Of a DNA stretch of 57,593 bases, positions 1-7,775 are shown in pieces (position 1 is the first letter of the stretch; each line of letters begins with the position of its first letter). The DNA is from Myxococcota bacterium. Its GTDB lineage: Bacteria > Myxococcota_A > Polyangia > JAAYKL01. The DNA lies in NCBI GenBank assembly GCA_028278265.1, contig JANQET010000163.1:1-57593 (forward strand). The letters are read 5' to 3'. Both the position numbers and the translations under genes were made by a program. Below the pieces are notes generated by a model, which had not been told where the DNA came from, did no database searches, and worked only from the letters and a program-made list of their open reading frames with translations.

Positions 1-3
1 GGG

Positions 4-153
4 CTCGCGGAAAAATAAATGCCGAGTTTTGAGAGTGGAGGCGCAATTCTAACAAAGAGCGAGAAGCCTGAATACCTGGGGTATTTGGGCGCCGAGCGAG
101 GCCGTTAGAATTGATGGATCCTCTCTCAAAACAGGTAGTTATTTTTTCGCGAG
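4..153. repeat. Nested inverted-repeat element (element A)
   Basis: Outer arms at 4-39 and 119-153 match at about 29 of 36 positions in inverted orientation (both begin CTCGCG at the outer end and contain GTTTTGAGAG). An inner perfect 10-bp pair, CAATTCTAAC at 44-53 and GTTAGAATTG at 104-113, is nested inside. At the centre is a hairpin AATACC (71-76), loop TGG, GGTATT (80-85). There is no coding potential. The element ends three bases from the stop codon of the kinase at 157-1506, so transcripts of that gene would run directly into it. It could be a palindromic mobile element (MITE/REP-like) or a large 3'-end structure. Confidence 0.7.
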
Positions 154-156
154 TCC

Positions 157-1506
157 TTACTGCCCCACGGCTTGTTGGATCCGATCGGCGCTCAGGGGCA
201 ACTCGATGACGAAGGTGGCCCCCTGACCCTCGCTGCTTTCCACGTGGATCGTTCCCCCGTGCAGCTCGACGATGCGCTTGGTAATCGACAGTCCCAGTCC
301 GGTGGTGCGTTCGTGGTGCGTTCCCGGTCTTCCCGCATCGGAAAACCGCTCGAAAATTTTTTCGTGGAGCTCGGGGCAGATGCCGATGCCGTCGTCGGCA
401 ACCGAGAGCACTGCCCAACGGTCGCGCACCCCGATGCTCACCCTTACCTGACCCTCGCTGTGGGTGAACTTGATCGCGTTGGACAGCAGGTTGTCGAGCA
501 CCCGGGAGAATTTGACCTTGTTGATCGCCACCGCGATTGACGGTGTCGGGGCGGAGAGGGTGATCCCGATCGCTTTTTCGAGCGCTCTGGAGCGATAGAG
601 CTCGATGGAAGATTCGACGAAAGTGTTGAGATGAACTGTCTCGGTGAGCAGGGGTGAGGCTTCCGGTTGTTCCAGACGGGTCGATTCCACGAGGTCATCG
701 ATTATATCGATTGCCGAAGCGATCGCATTCTCAGTGAGGCGGATACGCTTGGCCATGGAGGGGTTGGCCTGTTCGTCCAATTCGTAGCGCATGAAACTCA
801 ACAGGGAGCTGACCGCGCCCACCGGATTTTTCAAGTCATGGGCCACCGTTCCGATGATGTGGTCTTTTTGGCGATTGGATTCGAGGATTTGCTGTTCGGC
901 CTGTTGGCGCGTCCGTTCGAATTCGATGATGAAAATGGTCAGGATGAACAGGCCGCAAGCGGTCACAATCGGCGTGGCGATCAGCACGTACTCCGGATTG
1001 GCGGTGACCACGAAGAACGAGGGCTGCACGATTTTGAGGATCGCGATGGCGCTGATGGTGGCCAGAATCAAACCGGAAAAGACGAGGGTGCGTCGGAGGC
1101 TCAAGGTGAAATGGGCCAAGATGATGAGCAGAAAATACCAAAAGACGATCACCACGGAGAGCTCACCTTGGTAGACGTAGGAGTAGGCGGTGGCTGCGAT
1201 ATAGGTACCGGAGCACACCAGGGTGGTGGCCAGCTTGACCGAGCGACGGTACTTCAGGGCGAAGATCGGCAGCACGTGCAAGAAACAGATACCCATGTTC
1301 AACCAAAAGACCAGCCAGGGCCGAGTCGAGGCCAGTGAAGCGGGGATGGCGAACAGCATCATGACAAAGTAGAACACCGAGAAATTGAACACCGCCCGAA
1401 CGCGCGCTTTGCCGAACAGGTCGGTCTGCTCGGCGAGCACGTCTTCGATGATGAATCGGGTCAGTCTGTTCACGTTCGGTCCTACAAACGGAATAATCCA
1501 ATTCAT
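157..1506 (-). CDS. Membrane sensor histidine kinase (orphan)
   Basis: A 449-residue inner-membrane kinase. Residues about 40-195 form roughly six hydrophobic segments with short loops, so the sensor is probably within the membrane. A short linker leads to a HisKA domain with the phospho-acceptor His223 in the motif AHDLKNP. The HATPase_c domain follows with an intact N box (DNLLSNAIKFT), G1 box (DDGIGI), F box (IFERF) and G2 box (TTGLGLSI), so it should be a competent kinase. No receiver or regulator gene lies next to it. It begins 60 bases downstream of the radical SAM gene on the same strand and may be the third gene of that operon. The ligand cannot be read from the sequence. Confidence 0.9.
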   Translation of the reverse strand: MNWIIPFVGPNVNRLTRFIIEDVLAEQTDLFGKARVRAVFNFSVFYFVMMLFAIPASLASTRPWLVFWLNMGICFLHVLPIFALKYRRSVKLATTLVCSGTYIAATAYSYVYQGELSVVIVFWYFLLIILAHFTLSLRRTLVFSGLILATISAIAILKIVQPSFFVVTANPEYVLIATPIVTACGLFILTIFIIEFERTRQQAEQQILESNRQKDHIIGTVAHDLKNPVGAVSSLLSFMRYELDEQANPSMAKRIRLTENAIASAIDIIDDLVESTRLEQPEASPLLTETVHLNTFVESSIELYRSRALEKAIGITLSAPTPSIAVAINKVKFSRVLDNLLSNAIKFTHSEGQVRVSIGVRDRWAVLSVADDGIGICPELHEKIFERFSDAGRPGTHHERTTGLGLSITKRIVELHGGTIHVESSEGQGATFVIELPLSADRIQQAVGQ

Positions 1507-1566
1507 ATTGTACTACTTGAATGTCCGGCTAGCAGCGAAATTTTACGGCAGTAGCGGCAACCACGG

Positions 1567-2634
1567 TCACGGCATAACAATGCGCCAGCATTGGGGATCC
1601 CGTCGCCCCAGGTGTCCGTAGCGACTCGCCCCCACGGCCGGACAGCCCCGACATACCGTGCGCAACCGGCAGATCGAACACCCTTCGATACGTGAAACGT
1701 CCCGAAATTGTTTTGTTATTTTGCTGTTTAAGTAAAGGTGAAATATATCGTCATCCGGCAGGGTGCCCACCTTTGAGTCGCACCGGCGACAGACGTGAAC
1801 CTCCCCGTCGGGAAGGATGGTCAAGGAGGTGAAACCGCAGGGACATCCGGTCTGGGCGGTTTTTTCCCGGGGAAGCGGGAGCAGCCCTTTTTCATGGTAG
1901 AGCAGCCGCCAGAGGTTGTCTTTCTTGCCGATGGTGAGCGCACTGTTGCGGTCGATCAGGGATCGCTCGAGGTCGAAAATGTCGCTCAGAAAGCTGCGAT
2001 ACGCCTCTGGTGTCAGACACTCCATCGTTGACGCATTTCCCAAAAACGAGACGCGGGCAAAGTCGAATCGCTGTACCCCCACTGCATCCAGATAGGTAAT
2101 CAGGGGCACCATCTCGTCGATATTCTCTCGGCTGATCGTGGCCATCAGATTGATGGTGAACTGACCTTGCAGTCGAAGTGTTTTTTCAATGGTTTGCTCA
2201 AATGAGCCGGGCTTACCTCGAATCCCATCGTGAGTCTCTTTCAACCCATCGACGGAAAACTGAATGGAACGCACCCGGTGTCGCTTCAACAGCTCAATCT
2301 TCTCCGCTGTCACTGTGTCCGGACAGCCCAGCAGACCGATGCGAAAGCCCAGCCCATCCAGTCGGGAAACGATTGTGTCGAACCGGTCGCAGAGGAGCGG
2401 ATCGCCGCCGGTCAATACCACATACCTGCCGAAAGGATGGCCGAAGTGGGTCTCCAAATCGGTGTAGAACGCGACCAGTCGCTGGATAATCGCTTCTGCG
2501 TCGCCGACCACTGCTGCAGCTGCCCGATCGGTTGATGGGCCGTCATAGCAGTGCGCACAGCGGTAGCCGCATTTCGATGTCAGATGCCATTGAAACGTAA
2601 AACCCCGGCGATAGCGATGGTCGATGAGGCGCAT
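1567..2634 (-). CDS. Radical SAM/SPASM domain enzyme
   Basis: A 355-residue radical SAM protein. Cys22, Cys26 and Cys29 (CGYRCAHC) form the CX3CX2C site for the SAM-binding 4Fe-4S cluster. A GGDP-like motif (LTGGDPLL) follows in the TIM barrel. The C-terminal region carries SPASM-type cysteines: CPCG, then ILPDGEVHVC, then CSICRLRTVCRGC and a final Cys before the end, which suggests auxiliary clusters. SPASM enzymes typically modify peptides or proteins (sactipeptides, PQQ, anaerobic sulfatase maturation) or act on small molecules. The start lies 15 bases after the stop of the Cys-tail protein gene, so the two are almost certainly co-transcribed and that protein is the obvious candidate substrate. 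No PqqD-like carrier domain or separate carrier gene is visible. Confidence 0.88.
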   Translation of the reverse strand: MRLIDHRYRRGFTFQWHLTSKCGYRCAHCYDGPSTDRAAAAVVGDAEAIIQRLVAFYTDLETHFGHPFGRYVVLTGGDPLLCDRFDTIVSRLDGLGFRIGLLGCPDTVTAEKIELLKRHRVRSIQFSVDGLKETHDGIRGKPGSFEQTIEKTLRLQGQFTINLMATISRENIDEMVPLITYLDAVGVQRFDFARVSFLGNASTMECLTPEAYRSFLSDIFDLERSLIDRNSALTIGKKDNLWRLLYHEKGLLPLPREKTAQTGCPCGFTSLTILPDGEVHVCRRCDSKVGTLPDDDIFHLYLNSKITKQFRDVSRIEGCSICRLRTVCRGCPAVGASRYGHLGRRDPQCWRIVMP

Positions 2635-2649
2635 GGCGGGAAGGGTGAC

Positions 2650-3786
2650 TCAGTCACCGCCACAGCCGCCGCAACCACCGCACGAGGAACAGGACGAACA
2701 GGAGGAGCAGGAGGAGGAAAAATCGCCGCTGTCGCCGAAATCGAAAAAGCTCTCCGAATCCCCCATCTCGGTGCTCATTTCCCCTGTATCGAAGTCCACC
2801 CCGGCATCGGAGAGTTGGTCGCCGTATTCATTGGTTTCGTGAAAGCTCAGCTCCCCGTCGGTGGGAACTTCGAAATCCGCATCCGGATTCAGCGCGTCGT
2901 TGTCGCCCGCATAGAATCCGTCGGTTCCCACGTCCATGATCGATGCCCCGGATGTGTCGACGACCGAGCAATCGTGGCAATAGATGTTGTTGTGGTGCAT
3001 CATTTCAGCCCAGAGCATCGTGGTAAAGAGGTAGGTTCCGAATCCGGGATAGCCGTAAAAGAGTGGTGCCCCGGCCATCTGAGCCGCCGGTGCCGTCACC
3101 TCCTCCTCCCGGGTGACCCTCTTTTTGGGCCGCACGAGACAGCGTTTGGCCTCGATTTTCACGTCATCGCACTTGATCGATTTTTTGAGCGCCATCTTCA
3201 GCCGTTCGGTGAATCCCTCCATTGTAGCGTGAACGATGGCGACGAATTTTTCGTATTCTTCTTGTGAGGCAAAGATAGTGCCCACTCGGCGTTTGTACTC
3301 ATCGAGCGATTCATCAGCGGTTTTGGTTGCCTGCACGCTCATGCCGTTGATGACAATCTCGATGGGATAGACCCCGGCTTTGTGAATCCGGTTCACGTCG
3401 ACTTCGATGAGATACTTCATCATTTCGTCATCGTGTTCCAGGACTAGGGAGAGGGTGTTGAACACCTCCGCATCAATCCGATCCGCTTTTAGCTCAAAGG
3501 TCTCCATCGCCTCTTTGATGTCGTCTTTTTTGCCGTGTTGGTCGTAGTAAAAATCGAAGTCATCCTTGGACAGCCGGACGATATTGGTGATGCCGGCTTG
3601 TCTGAACGCCACGTTCAGCTGCTGCAGGATGGCGATGGCCGTAAAGGTCTCGTGTTCCTCTTTCTCACCGGCGACCAGACCGGCGGAGAGGAAGTGGAGA
3701 ACGCGGCCCCACATCTTGGTCGGTTTGACAGTGGTGATCAGGGATTGCTTGGCCGGGTCGAGTTCGATTTTTGCTGAGAGATACAT
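2650..3786 (-). CDS. Protein with acidic linker and (Cys-X-X)6 C-terminal tail
   Basis: A 378-residue protein of unknown function. Residues 1 to about 225 look like a folded alpha/beta domain rich in charged residues, with no signal peptide. A short stretch around residue 255 contains a YCHDC motif. Residues about 265-355 are a strongly acidic, low-complexity linker (Asp, Glu, Ser, Gly). The last 22 residues place six cysteines at exact three-residue spacing (360, 363, 366, 369, 372, 375), separated first by Ser-Ser and then by Gly-Gly. Regular Cys tails like this are seen on proteins or precursors modified by radical SAM enzymes, and one is encoded 15 bases downstream. The start has a good GGAGG site 7 bases upstream. 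The alternative reading is a metal-binding tail. Confidence 0.75.
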   Translation of the reverse strand: MYLSAKIELDPAKQSLITTVKPTKMWGRVLHFLSAGLVAGEKEEHETFTAIAILQQLNVAFRQAGITNIVRLSKDDFDFYYDQHGKKDDIKEAMETFELKADRIDAEVFNTLSLVLEHDDEMMKYLIEVDVNRIHKAGVYPIEIVINGMSVQATKTADESLDEYKRRVGTIFASQEEYEKFVAIVHATMEGFTERLKMALKKSIKCDDVKIEAKRCLVRPKKRVTREEEVTAPAAQMAGAPLFYGYPGFGTYLFTTMLWAEMMHHNNIYCHDCSVVDTSGASIMDVGTDGFYAGDNDALNPDADFEVPTDGELSFHETNEYGDQLSDAGVDFDTGEMSTEMGDSESFFDFGDSGDFSSSCSSCSSCSSCGGCGGCGGD

Positions 3787-4046
3787 CGGTTGTCCTCCGG
3801 GGTATTGGGCTCACCGGCACTATACAGAGCTTTGCCGTCGAGCGAAACGACAAGGGTATCACAGGGGGGCGATTCGAGCGGTTGAAGCGAGAAAAACAGT
3901 TTAATATCAGTATGTTGTCCGTCTCTGGTTGGTTTCGTTTATGCGGTCAATGTTTTTATTGACTATGGCTAAAAAAAGTGGTTTTCTCACTATGATTTTC
4001 TGCGATTAAAAAAAATAAGAAAAAATTTGCGAGAAAGGGTGTGCAA

Positions 4047-4511
4047 ATGCGTAACAATCGGAGAAATAACGGCTCGTTTTGGCTCATTTCTACTATTCTT
4101 TGTTTGATGGCACTGTTGATTTCGGTGGGATGCGACAGTGACAATCCCGAAGAAGCGGCGCCTCCCGGTGGAGAGTGCTCTGAGGAAGGTGCCCTGCGGT
4201 GCACCGGAATGATGCTTCAGCGCTGTGTATACGGCTACTGGGTCAGCTGGGCGGCTTGTGATCGCGGCGGAGAGACCTGCCAAGCGGTGGGCGGTGTGCC
4301 CCAATGCGTTTGCATAGAAGATCAAACCAAGTGCGTTGGCAATGTACTGAAAAAATGTGTGGGCACCGTGTGGACGGTTGCTGAAGATTGTGTCGCCTCC
4401 GGTGTATCCTGCCTGGACGTCCAGGGCGAGCCGATGTGCTGCTCGGCGATTACCGACGCGGGAACCTGTGCGGATGACGAGGGTGGAGATACCGACACCG
4501 ACACCGAATAG
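4047..4511 (+). CDS. Cys-rich lipoprotein with Asp-Thr tail
   Basis: A 154-residue secreted lipoprotein. The signal peptide ends in a lipobox (LISVGC, lipidated Cys29). The mature part holds two copies of a module of roughly 45 residues with the pattern C..G...C.G..L..C..G.W.....C..G..C....G.P.C, probably stabilised by disulfides. It ends in an Asp/Thr run (DTDTDTE), a miniature of the long acidic linkers in other surface proteins of this window. An upstream GTG at 4041 is in frame, but the ATG at 4047 has AAAGGG at a better distance. The function is unknown. The long AT-rich leader (3960-4046) probably holds its promoter. Confidence 0.75.
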   Translation: MRNNRRNNGSFWLISTILCLMALLISVGCDSDNPEEAAPPGGECSEEGALRCTGMMLQRCVYGYWVSWAACDRGGETCQAVGGVPQCVCIEDQTKCVGNVLKKCVGTVWTVAEDCVASGVSCLDVQGEPMCCSAITDAGTCADDEGGDTDTDTE

Positions 4512-4524
4512 GTGGCGTCCGCTC

Positions 4525-4686
4525 TCAAAATGTGATCAGACCTTCCGCAAACTGCCGGTATTTCTCAACCGCCTGCTCGCGATTATACTTCTCCACAACT
4601 GAACACCGGGTCGGCTTGATTTTCAGGGCACTCCCCGTTTCTCCTCCCTTCTTTGATGTCGACAGCGCTCCACTCAGATGAGTCAA
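4525..4686 (-). other. Possible remnant or small ORF opposite the arsR leader
   Basis: The minus strand between the lipoprotein and arsR is open for about 80 codons, and the last 53 could start at a TTG (4686). Its end reads like a real C-terminus with a charged amphipathic helix (VEKYNREQAVEKYRQFAEGL then a short tail). There is no ATG, no ribosome site and no recognised family, and the upstream part overlaps the arsR promoter. It may be the leftover 3' end of a deleted gene, or chance. Confidence 0.25.
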
Positions 4687-4708
4687 CTTTTTGGTTGCCC
4701 AGTCTTTG

Positions 4709-4738
4709 TTGTTGTGTAATATTTGAATATAGTAATAT
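4709..4738 (+). promoter_or_regulatory. arsR core promoter
   Basis: A TTGTTG (-35, 4709-4714) and TAATAT (-10, 4733-4738) lie 18 bases apart, 27 bases before the arsR ATG. The proposed operator occupies the spacer and the -10. Confidence 0.5.
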
Positions 4739-4741
4739 GCG
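4718..4741 (+). promoter_or_regulatory. Putative ArsR operator (arsR copy)
   Basis: A 24-base AT-rich site made of a near-palindrome ATATT-TG-AATAT followed by TAATATGCG. It matches the site in the sulfur operon promoter (10606-10629, minus strand) at 20 of 24 positions. The adjacent TATGCGCATA at 4736-4745 is a perfect 10-bp palindrome. The position inside the core promoter suggests autorepression. Confidence 0.6.
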
Positions 4742-4765
4742 CATAAATTCTCATTGGGAAATTAA

Positions 4766-5065
4766 ATGAGACCTCTTCGGAAACAGACTGAACATGCGGC
4801 CCTTGCGGCGGCAAAGATGAAAGCGCTCGGTCATCCCGTGCGGCTGCAAATCGTCGCCATCCTCAGTGAAGCCGATGCCCACGTAAACGCCTTGGCCGAG
4901 GAGCTCGGCTTGCCCCAATCGACAGTGTCGCAACATCTGCGCATCCTGCGTCTCGAAGGGTTGGTCGATGTGGTGCGGCGCGATGGCTTTGCAGTCTACA
5001 GCCTGCTGGAGCCGCGGATCAAAACCCTCCTCACCTGCATCGAGGGATGTCAGTGGTCGGGATGA
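4766..5065 (+). CDS. ArsR-family repressor, probable sulfur/persulfide sensor
   Basis: A 99-residue winged-helix regulator. The helix-turn-helix is clear (NALAEELGLPQSTVSQHLRI), followed by the wing (VDVVRRDGFAVYSL). The classical metal-site motif ELCVCD of ArsR/SmtB proteins is absent. The only cysteines are Cys91 and Cys95 near the C-terminus, a pair that could form a disulfide or polysulfide bridge, as in the persulfide-sensing BigR/SqrR branch (although those use more widely spaced cysteines). The gene is convergent with the sulfur reductase operon, its stop lying 9 bases from the end of the NrfD-like gene. Its promoter shares a 24-base site with the promoter of that operon, so the likely role is repression of both until sulfur compounds appear. 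Confidence 0.85.
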   Translation: MRPLRKQTEHAALAAAKMKALGHPVRLQIVAILSEADAHVNALAEELGLPQSTVSQHLRILRLEGLVDVVRRDGFAVYSLLEPRIKTLLTCIEGCQWSG

Positions 5066-5074
5066 GGGACGCGC

Positions 5075-6022
5075 CTACACTTGACCGGCACTGACCAGAA
5101 TCAGGCGCAGGCAGAAGCCGCCGAGCAGCAGCAGTACCGGGGCCCAGACGGTGGGTCGAATTCTTTTTCTCGCCTCGAACAGCTCGATGAAGAGGGGGAT
5201 GAGCAATCCGGCGAAGACCACCAGTGACCAGAAGGTCGCGGTGTAGGGACCTCCGAGAAACAGTTGCGCTGCCGCGTTGGCTGCGGTGTTTCCCGAAGAG
5301 AGTCCGACCAGGTAGAGGGCCAGCAGGGCGAGCTCGGTGACGATCGCCGCGATATCGACCTTTCTGAGCCAGGGGTGTGACTTTTCTCCCAGGGGCCAGA
5401 GCATCATCAGGGCCGCACCGGTCGAGATCCCCGACACCAGGAAAAGGGGACCCAGCACGGCCGAGCTCCAGACATGGCGCACCCCCAAGGTGCTCAGCAA
5501 CAGTCCGGTGTACCCGCCCAATCCGATGCCCAGGACAATGTTGACGATACGGATACGGCCCGTGTGATTGAGCGCAAATCGACGCGCCGCCTCGGCGAGG
5601 GTCAGAACGCCGATTTTTTTGATCCAGTTGCGCCCGCTCACCCAGCGCCAGTCGTTGTCGTCGAGGGTGGCCAGGCCCAGCAGCAGGGTCGCCGGATAGA
5701 TGGCGATGAGGATCCAGGCCCCCCAGGACATCGGCGAGGCCGGACGGAAAGCGGCATAGAACCGCAGGGCGTGGAGTTTGTAGGAGAGATCGATTAGCAG
5801 GGCGAGCATGCCGAACGACAGAATCAGCGGCGCTACCAGGGGCAACCAACGCATCCATTTGGTACGCTGTGCCGGCGGGGTTCTGCCCAACAACAAGGGG
5901 GTGAGGATCATCAACCCGGCGGTCAATCCCCCGAGAAACAAATAGATCGGGACCTCGATACCCCAGATGTGCAGTTGGGGATCGATTAGCTGGCTGGCTC
6001 GGTTGATCTCTATTTCAGTCAT
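5075..6022 (-). CDS. NrfD/PsrC-family membrane quinol subunit
   Basis: A 315-residue integral membrane protein with about eight hydrophobic helices, typical of the NrfD/PsrC family that anchors periplasmic molybdoenzymes and passes electrons between the quinone pool and the ferredoxin subunit. The N-terminus (PQLHIWGIEVPIYLFLGGLTAG) is characteristic of the family. It is the last gene of the operon 10555-5075, separated from the YeeE-rhodanese gene by 39 bases. No strong ribosome site precedes the ATG. Together with the catalytic and ferredoxin subunits it would form a polysulfide-, thiosulfate- or tetrathionate-reductase-like complex; the direction of electron flow cannot be decided from sequence. 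Confidence 0.88.
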   Translation of the reverse strand: MTEIEINRASQLIDPQLHIWGIEVPIYLFLGGLTAGLMILTPLLLGRTPPAQRTKWMRWLPLVAPLILSFGMLALLIDLSYKLHALRFYAAFRPASPMSWGAWILIAIYPATLLLGLATLDDNDWRWVSGRNWIKKIGVLTLAEAARRFALNHTGRIRIVNIVLGIGLGGYTGLLLSTLGVRHVWSSAVLGPLFLVSGISTGAALMMLWPLGEKSHPWLRKVDIAAIVTELALLALYLVGLSSGNTAANAAAQLFLGGPYTATFWSLVVFAGLLIPLFIELFEARKRIRPTVWAPVLLLLGGFCLRLILVSAGQV

Positions 6023-6061
6023 GGTTTTTCTGTTTCCCGCTAAAGTGGTCGCGCCGGCCCG

Positions 6062-7252
6062 TCAGCTGCAACCACCCCCTTTCTTTTTCTTTTTTCGGGG
6101 CACGTAGGTGGTGTTCGCCGGCGGTAAAGGGGCCGGCTTTTGGCCGCTCAGCGCACTGTGGAGGGCTGCGCGAAAGGTGTAATACTCCTGCTCAGCGGAA
6201 CTGGCGCCAGGTTCCGGCAGCAATGGTTTGACCAGTGCAAAGGCCCGCCAGCCGGACCAGCCCCCTTCCAGTGTGAACAGCCGTCCCTTGTAGGCCAACG
6301 CCTCATCGGGAGCGGTTGCGGTCGTCTCATCGACCAGCACCAGATCGCGGGTGCCCGTATCGTAGGGCAGACCCAGAGTGGAAATGGTCCGCCGTGGCGC
6401 ACATTGGGTGCCGGGAATTCTGGCCTCGGCACAGCTCGCCGCGTCGCGCAGATCGATGATGCGAAGGGTCCACGGCTCGTCGATGATGCGTCGGGCCAGC
6501 TCGTCCTGACTGATCAGGACAGCTGTTCTCGGTTCGTCCGCCCGGGGGGTTTGGGGCACGCCGAGGGTGATCAGAGCGAGGAGGGCCAACCCGCCGATCG
6601 CGCTGAGAGCGAAAATCCGGGGGCGCTGGGGGGAGGGATCCCCTTCGGGCAGCTCACCCCGCCGCCGTTTGAAAATGCGTTCGACCTTCTCGGCCCCCAG
6701 AAACATCCCGATCGCCGCCGCGACGATCACTGCGGCCAACACCGGAGCGGGAATGCCGATCACGTCGGGCAAGAAGAGAAACCCCTGATCGCCGCTGGTG
6801 TGAAACGACGCGATGAGCGGAAACAGCTCTCCGTAGATCACCGAACCGATAATCACCCCGACAAAGGTGACCAGTCCGTCCAGATTCCCCGAGGCGGTGG
6901 CCACCACTGATGTCCCGGGACAATAGCCGGAGATGATGAAACCGGCGCCCAACACCAGCCCGCCGACCAGCATCGGCCAGAGATAGGTGAAGCTGACCGC
7001 CGATTCGGCCAGCGCTCTGAATTCGATCAGACCGACGCCGTCGGCCACCCAAACGCCGGCCATGGCGGTGATGATCGCGGCGAACATCACCTTGAACACG
7101 GTCATGTCGTGCAGATAGAATTGGGCGGCGAGCTTGGTCGCGCGGCCGAATCCGGCCCGTTCCAGGACAAATCCGAAGCCGAAACCGATGGCCACTGCGA
7201 TCACCAGACCGAGCTCCCGGTGCTCGGTGAACAGAGAATCCAACGGCAACAT
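6062..7252 (-). CDS. YeeE/YedE sulfur transporter half fused to a rhodanese-like domain
   Basis: A 396-residue fusion. Residues 1 to about 190 are a YeeE/YedE half-transporter with the conserved SGYCPGTS cysteine motif that in TsuA-type proteins relays thiosulfate. A single membrane helix (around residues 215-235) then leads to a rhodanese-like domain of about 110 residues, expected outside the membrane. The catalytic Cys loop of rhodaneses is missing: the position reads VLVDETTATAP. The protein ends with five lysines and GGGCS, leaving one Cys at the penultimate position. The start is set by a TGATG overlap with the upstream YeeE gene; the longer frame upstream only shadows that gene. It probably delivers or imports sulfur for the neighbouring reductase. 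Confidence 0.85.
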   Translation of the reverse strand: MLPLDSLFTEHRELGLVIAVAIGFGFGFVLERAGFGRATKLAAQFYLHDMTVFKVMFAAIITAMAGVWVADGVGLIEFRALAESAVSFTYLWPMLVGGLVLGAGFIISGYCPGTSVVATASGNLDGLVTFVGVIIGSVIYGELFPLIASFHTSGDQGFLFLPDVIGIPAPVLAAVIVAAAIGMFLGAEKVERIFKRRRGELPEGDPSPQRPRIFALSAIGGLALLALITLGVPQTPRADEPRTAVLISQDELARRIIDEPWTLRIIDLRDAASCAEARIPGTQCAPRRTISTLGLPYDTGTRDLVLVDETTATAPDEALAYKGRLFTLEGGWSGWRAFALVKPLLPEPGASSAEQEYYTFRAALHSALSGQKPAPLPPANTTYVPRKKKKKGGGCS

Positions 7253-7767
7253 CAGTTCCACACCTTTCTCAGGGAATAGGCCAGGGCGTAGGCCCCGCCG
7301 AACACGGCAAACATGAAGATGAAGCTCCCCGCGGACATCAGTGCCCCACCGGAGAGCGCCTGACCCGAGGTGCAGCCCCGGGCCAGCCGTGCGGCCATGC
7401 CCATCAGCACACCGCCCCCCAATGCCATCGATAGGCGCATCGCCGTGGAGATTTGAGGTCCCTTGATCACCCCTCTGCTCAGTCGACCGCTGGTGTACGC
7501 GGCGACCAGTCCGCCGAGGAACATCCCCAACACCTCGAAGACCAACCAACTGTCCAGCAGGCTTCGTCCGGTAGTTGATATCTCGGCGAAGAAGCTGTTC
7601 TGCCGGACGTGGTCCGGTGCGACCGCTTCGACCGCTGCGACGCCCAGGCGGTTGGCCGTGCCCGAGGCCCCCAGCCCCTTGCCGACCAGTAGAAACGAGA
7701 CCAGCATCACCCCGCCCAGGGCTACGCCGGCGACGTAGGGATTCCAAAATGGTTTCGGTGGTTTCAT
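7252..7767 (-). CDS. YeeE/YedE family sulfur transporter, N-terminal half
   Basis: A 171-residue membrane protein with about four helices, corresponding to the first half of YeeE/YedE (TsuA-like) transporters. It keeps the hallmark motif RGCTSGQALSGGALM, whose cysteine contacts the transported thiosulfate in TsuA. The second half is encoded by the next gene, which overlaps by one base (TGATG), so the two polypeptides probably assemble as a split transporter. An AGGAG ribosome site precedes the ATG and overlaps the stop codon of the ferredoxin gene, consistent with coupled translation inside the operon. Confidence 0.88.
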   Translation of the reverse strand: MKPPKPFWNPYVAGVALGGVMLVSFLLVGKGLGASGTANRLGVAAVEAVAPDHVRQNSFFAEISTTGRSLLDSWLVFEVLGMFLGGLVAAYTSGRLSRGVIKGPQISTAMRLSMALGGGVLMGMAARLARGCTSGQALSGGALMSAGSFIFMFAVFGGAYALAYSLRKVWN

Positions 7768-7775
7768 CGAATCTC

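Noticed and set aside
7253-7747. 165-codon N-terminal extension of the YeeE-rhodanese frame
   Set aside because: It is out of frame with the clearly coding YeeE gene at 7252-7767 and has no hydrophobic pattern; the TGATG overlap gives the natural start.
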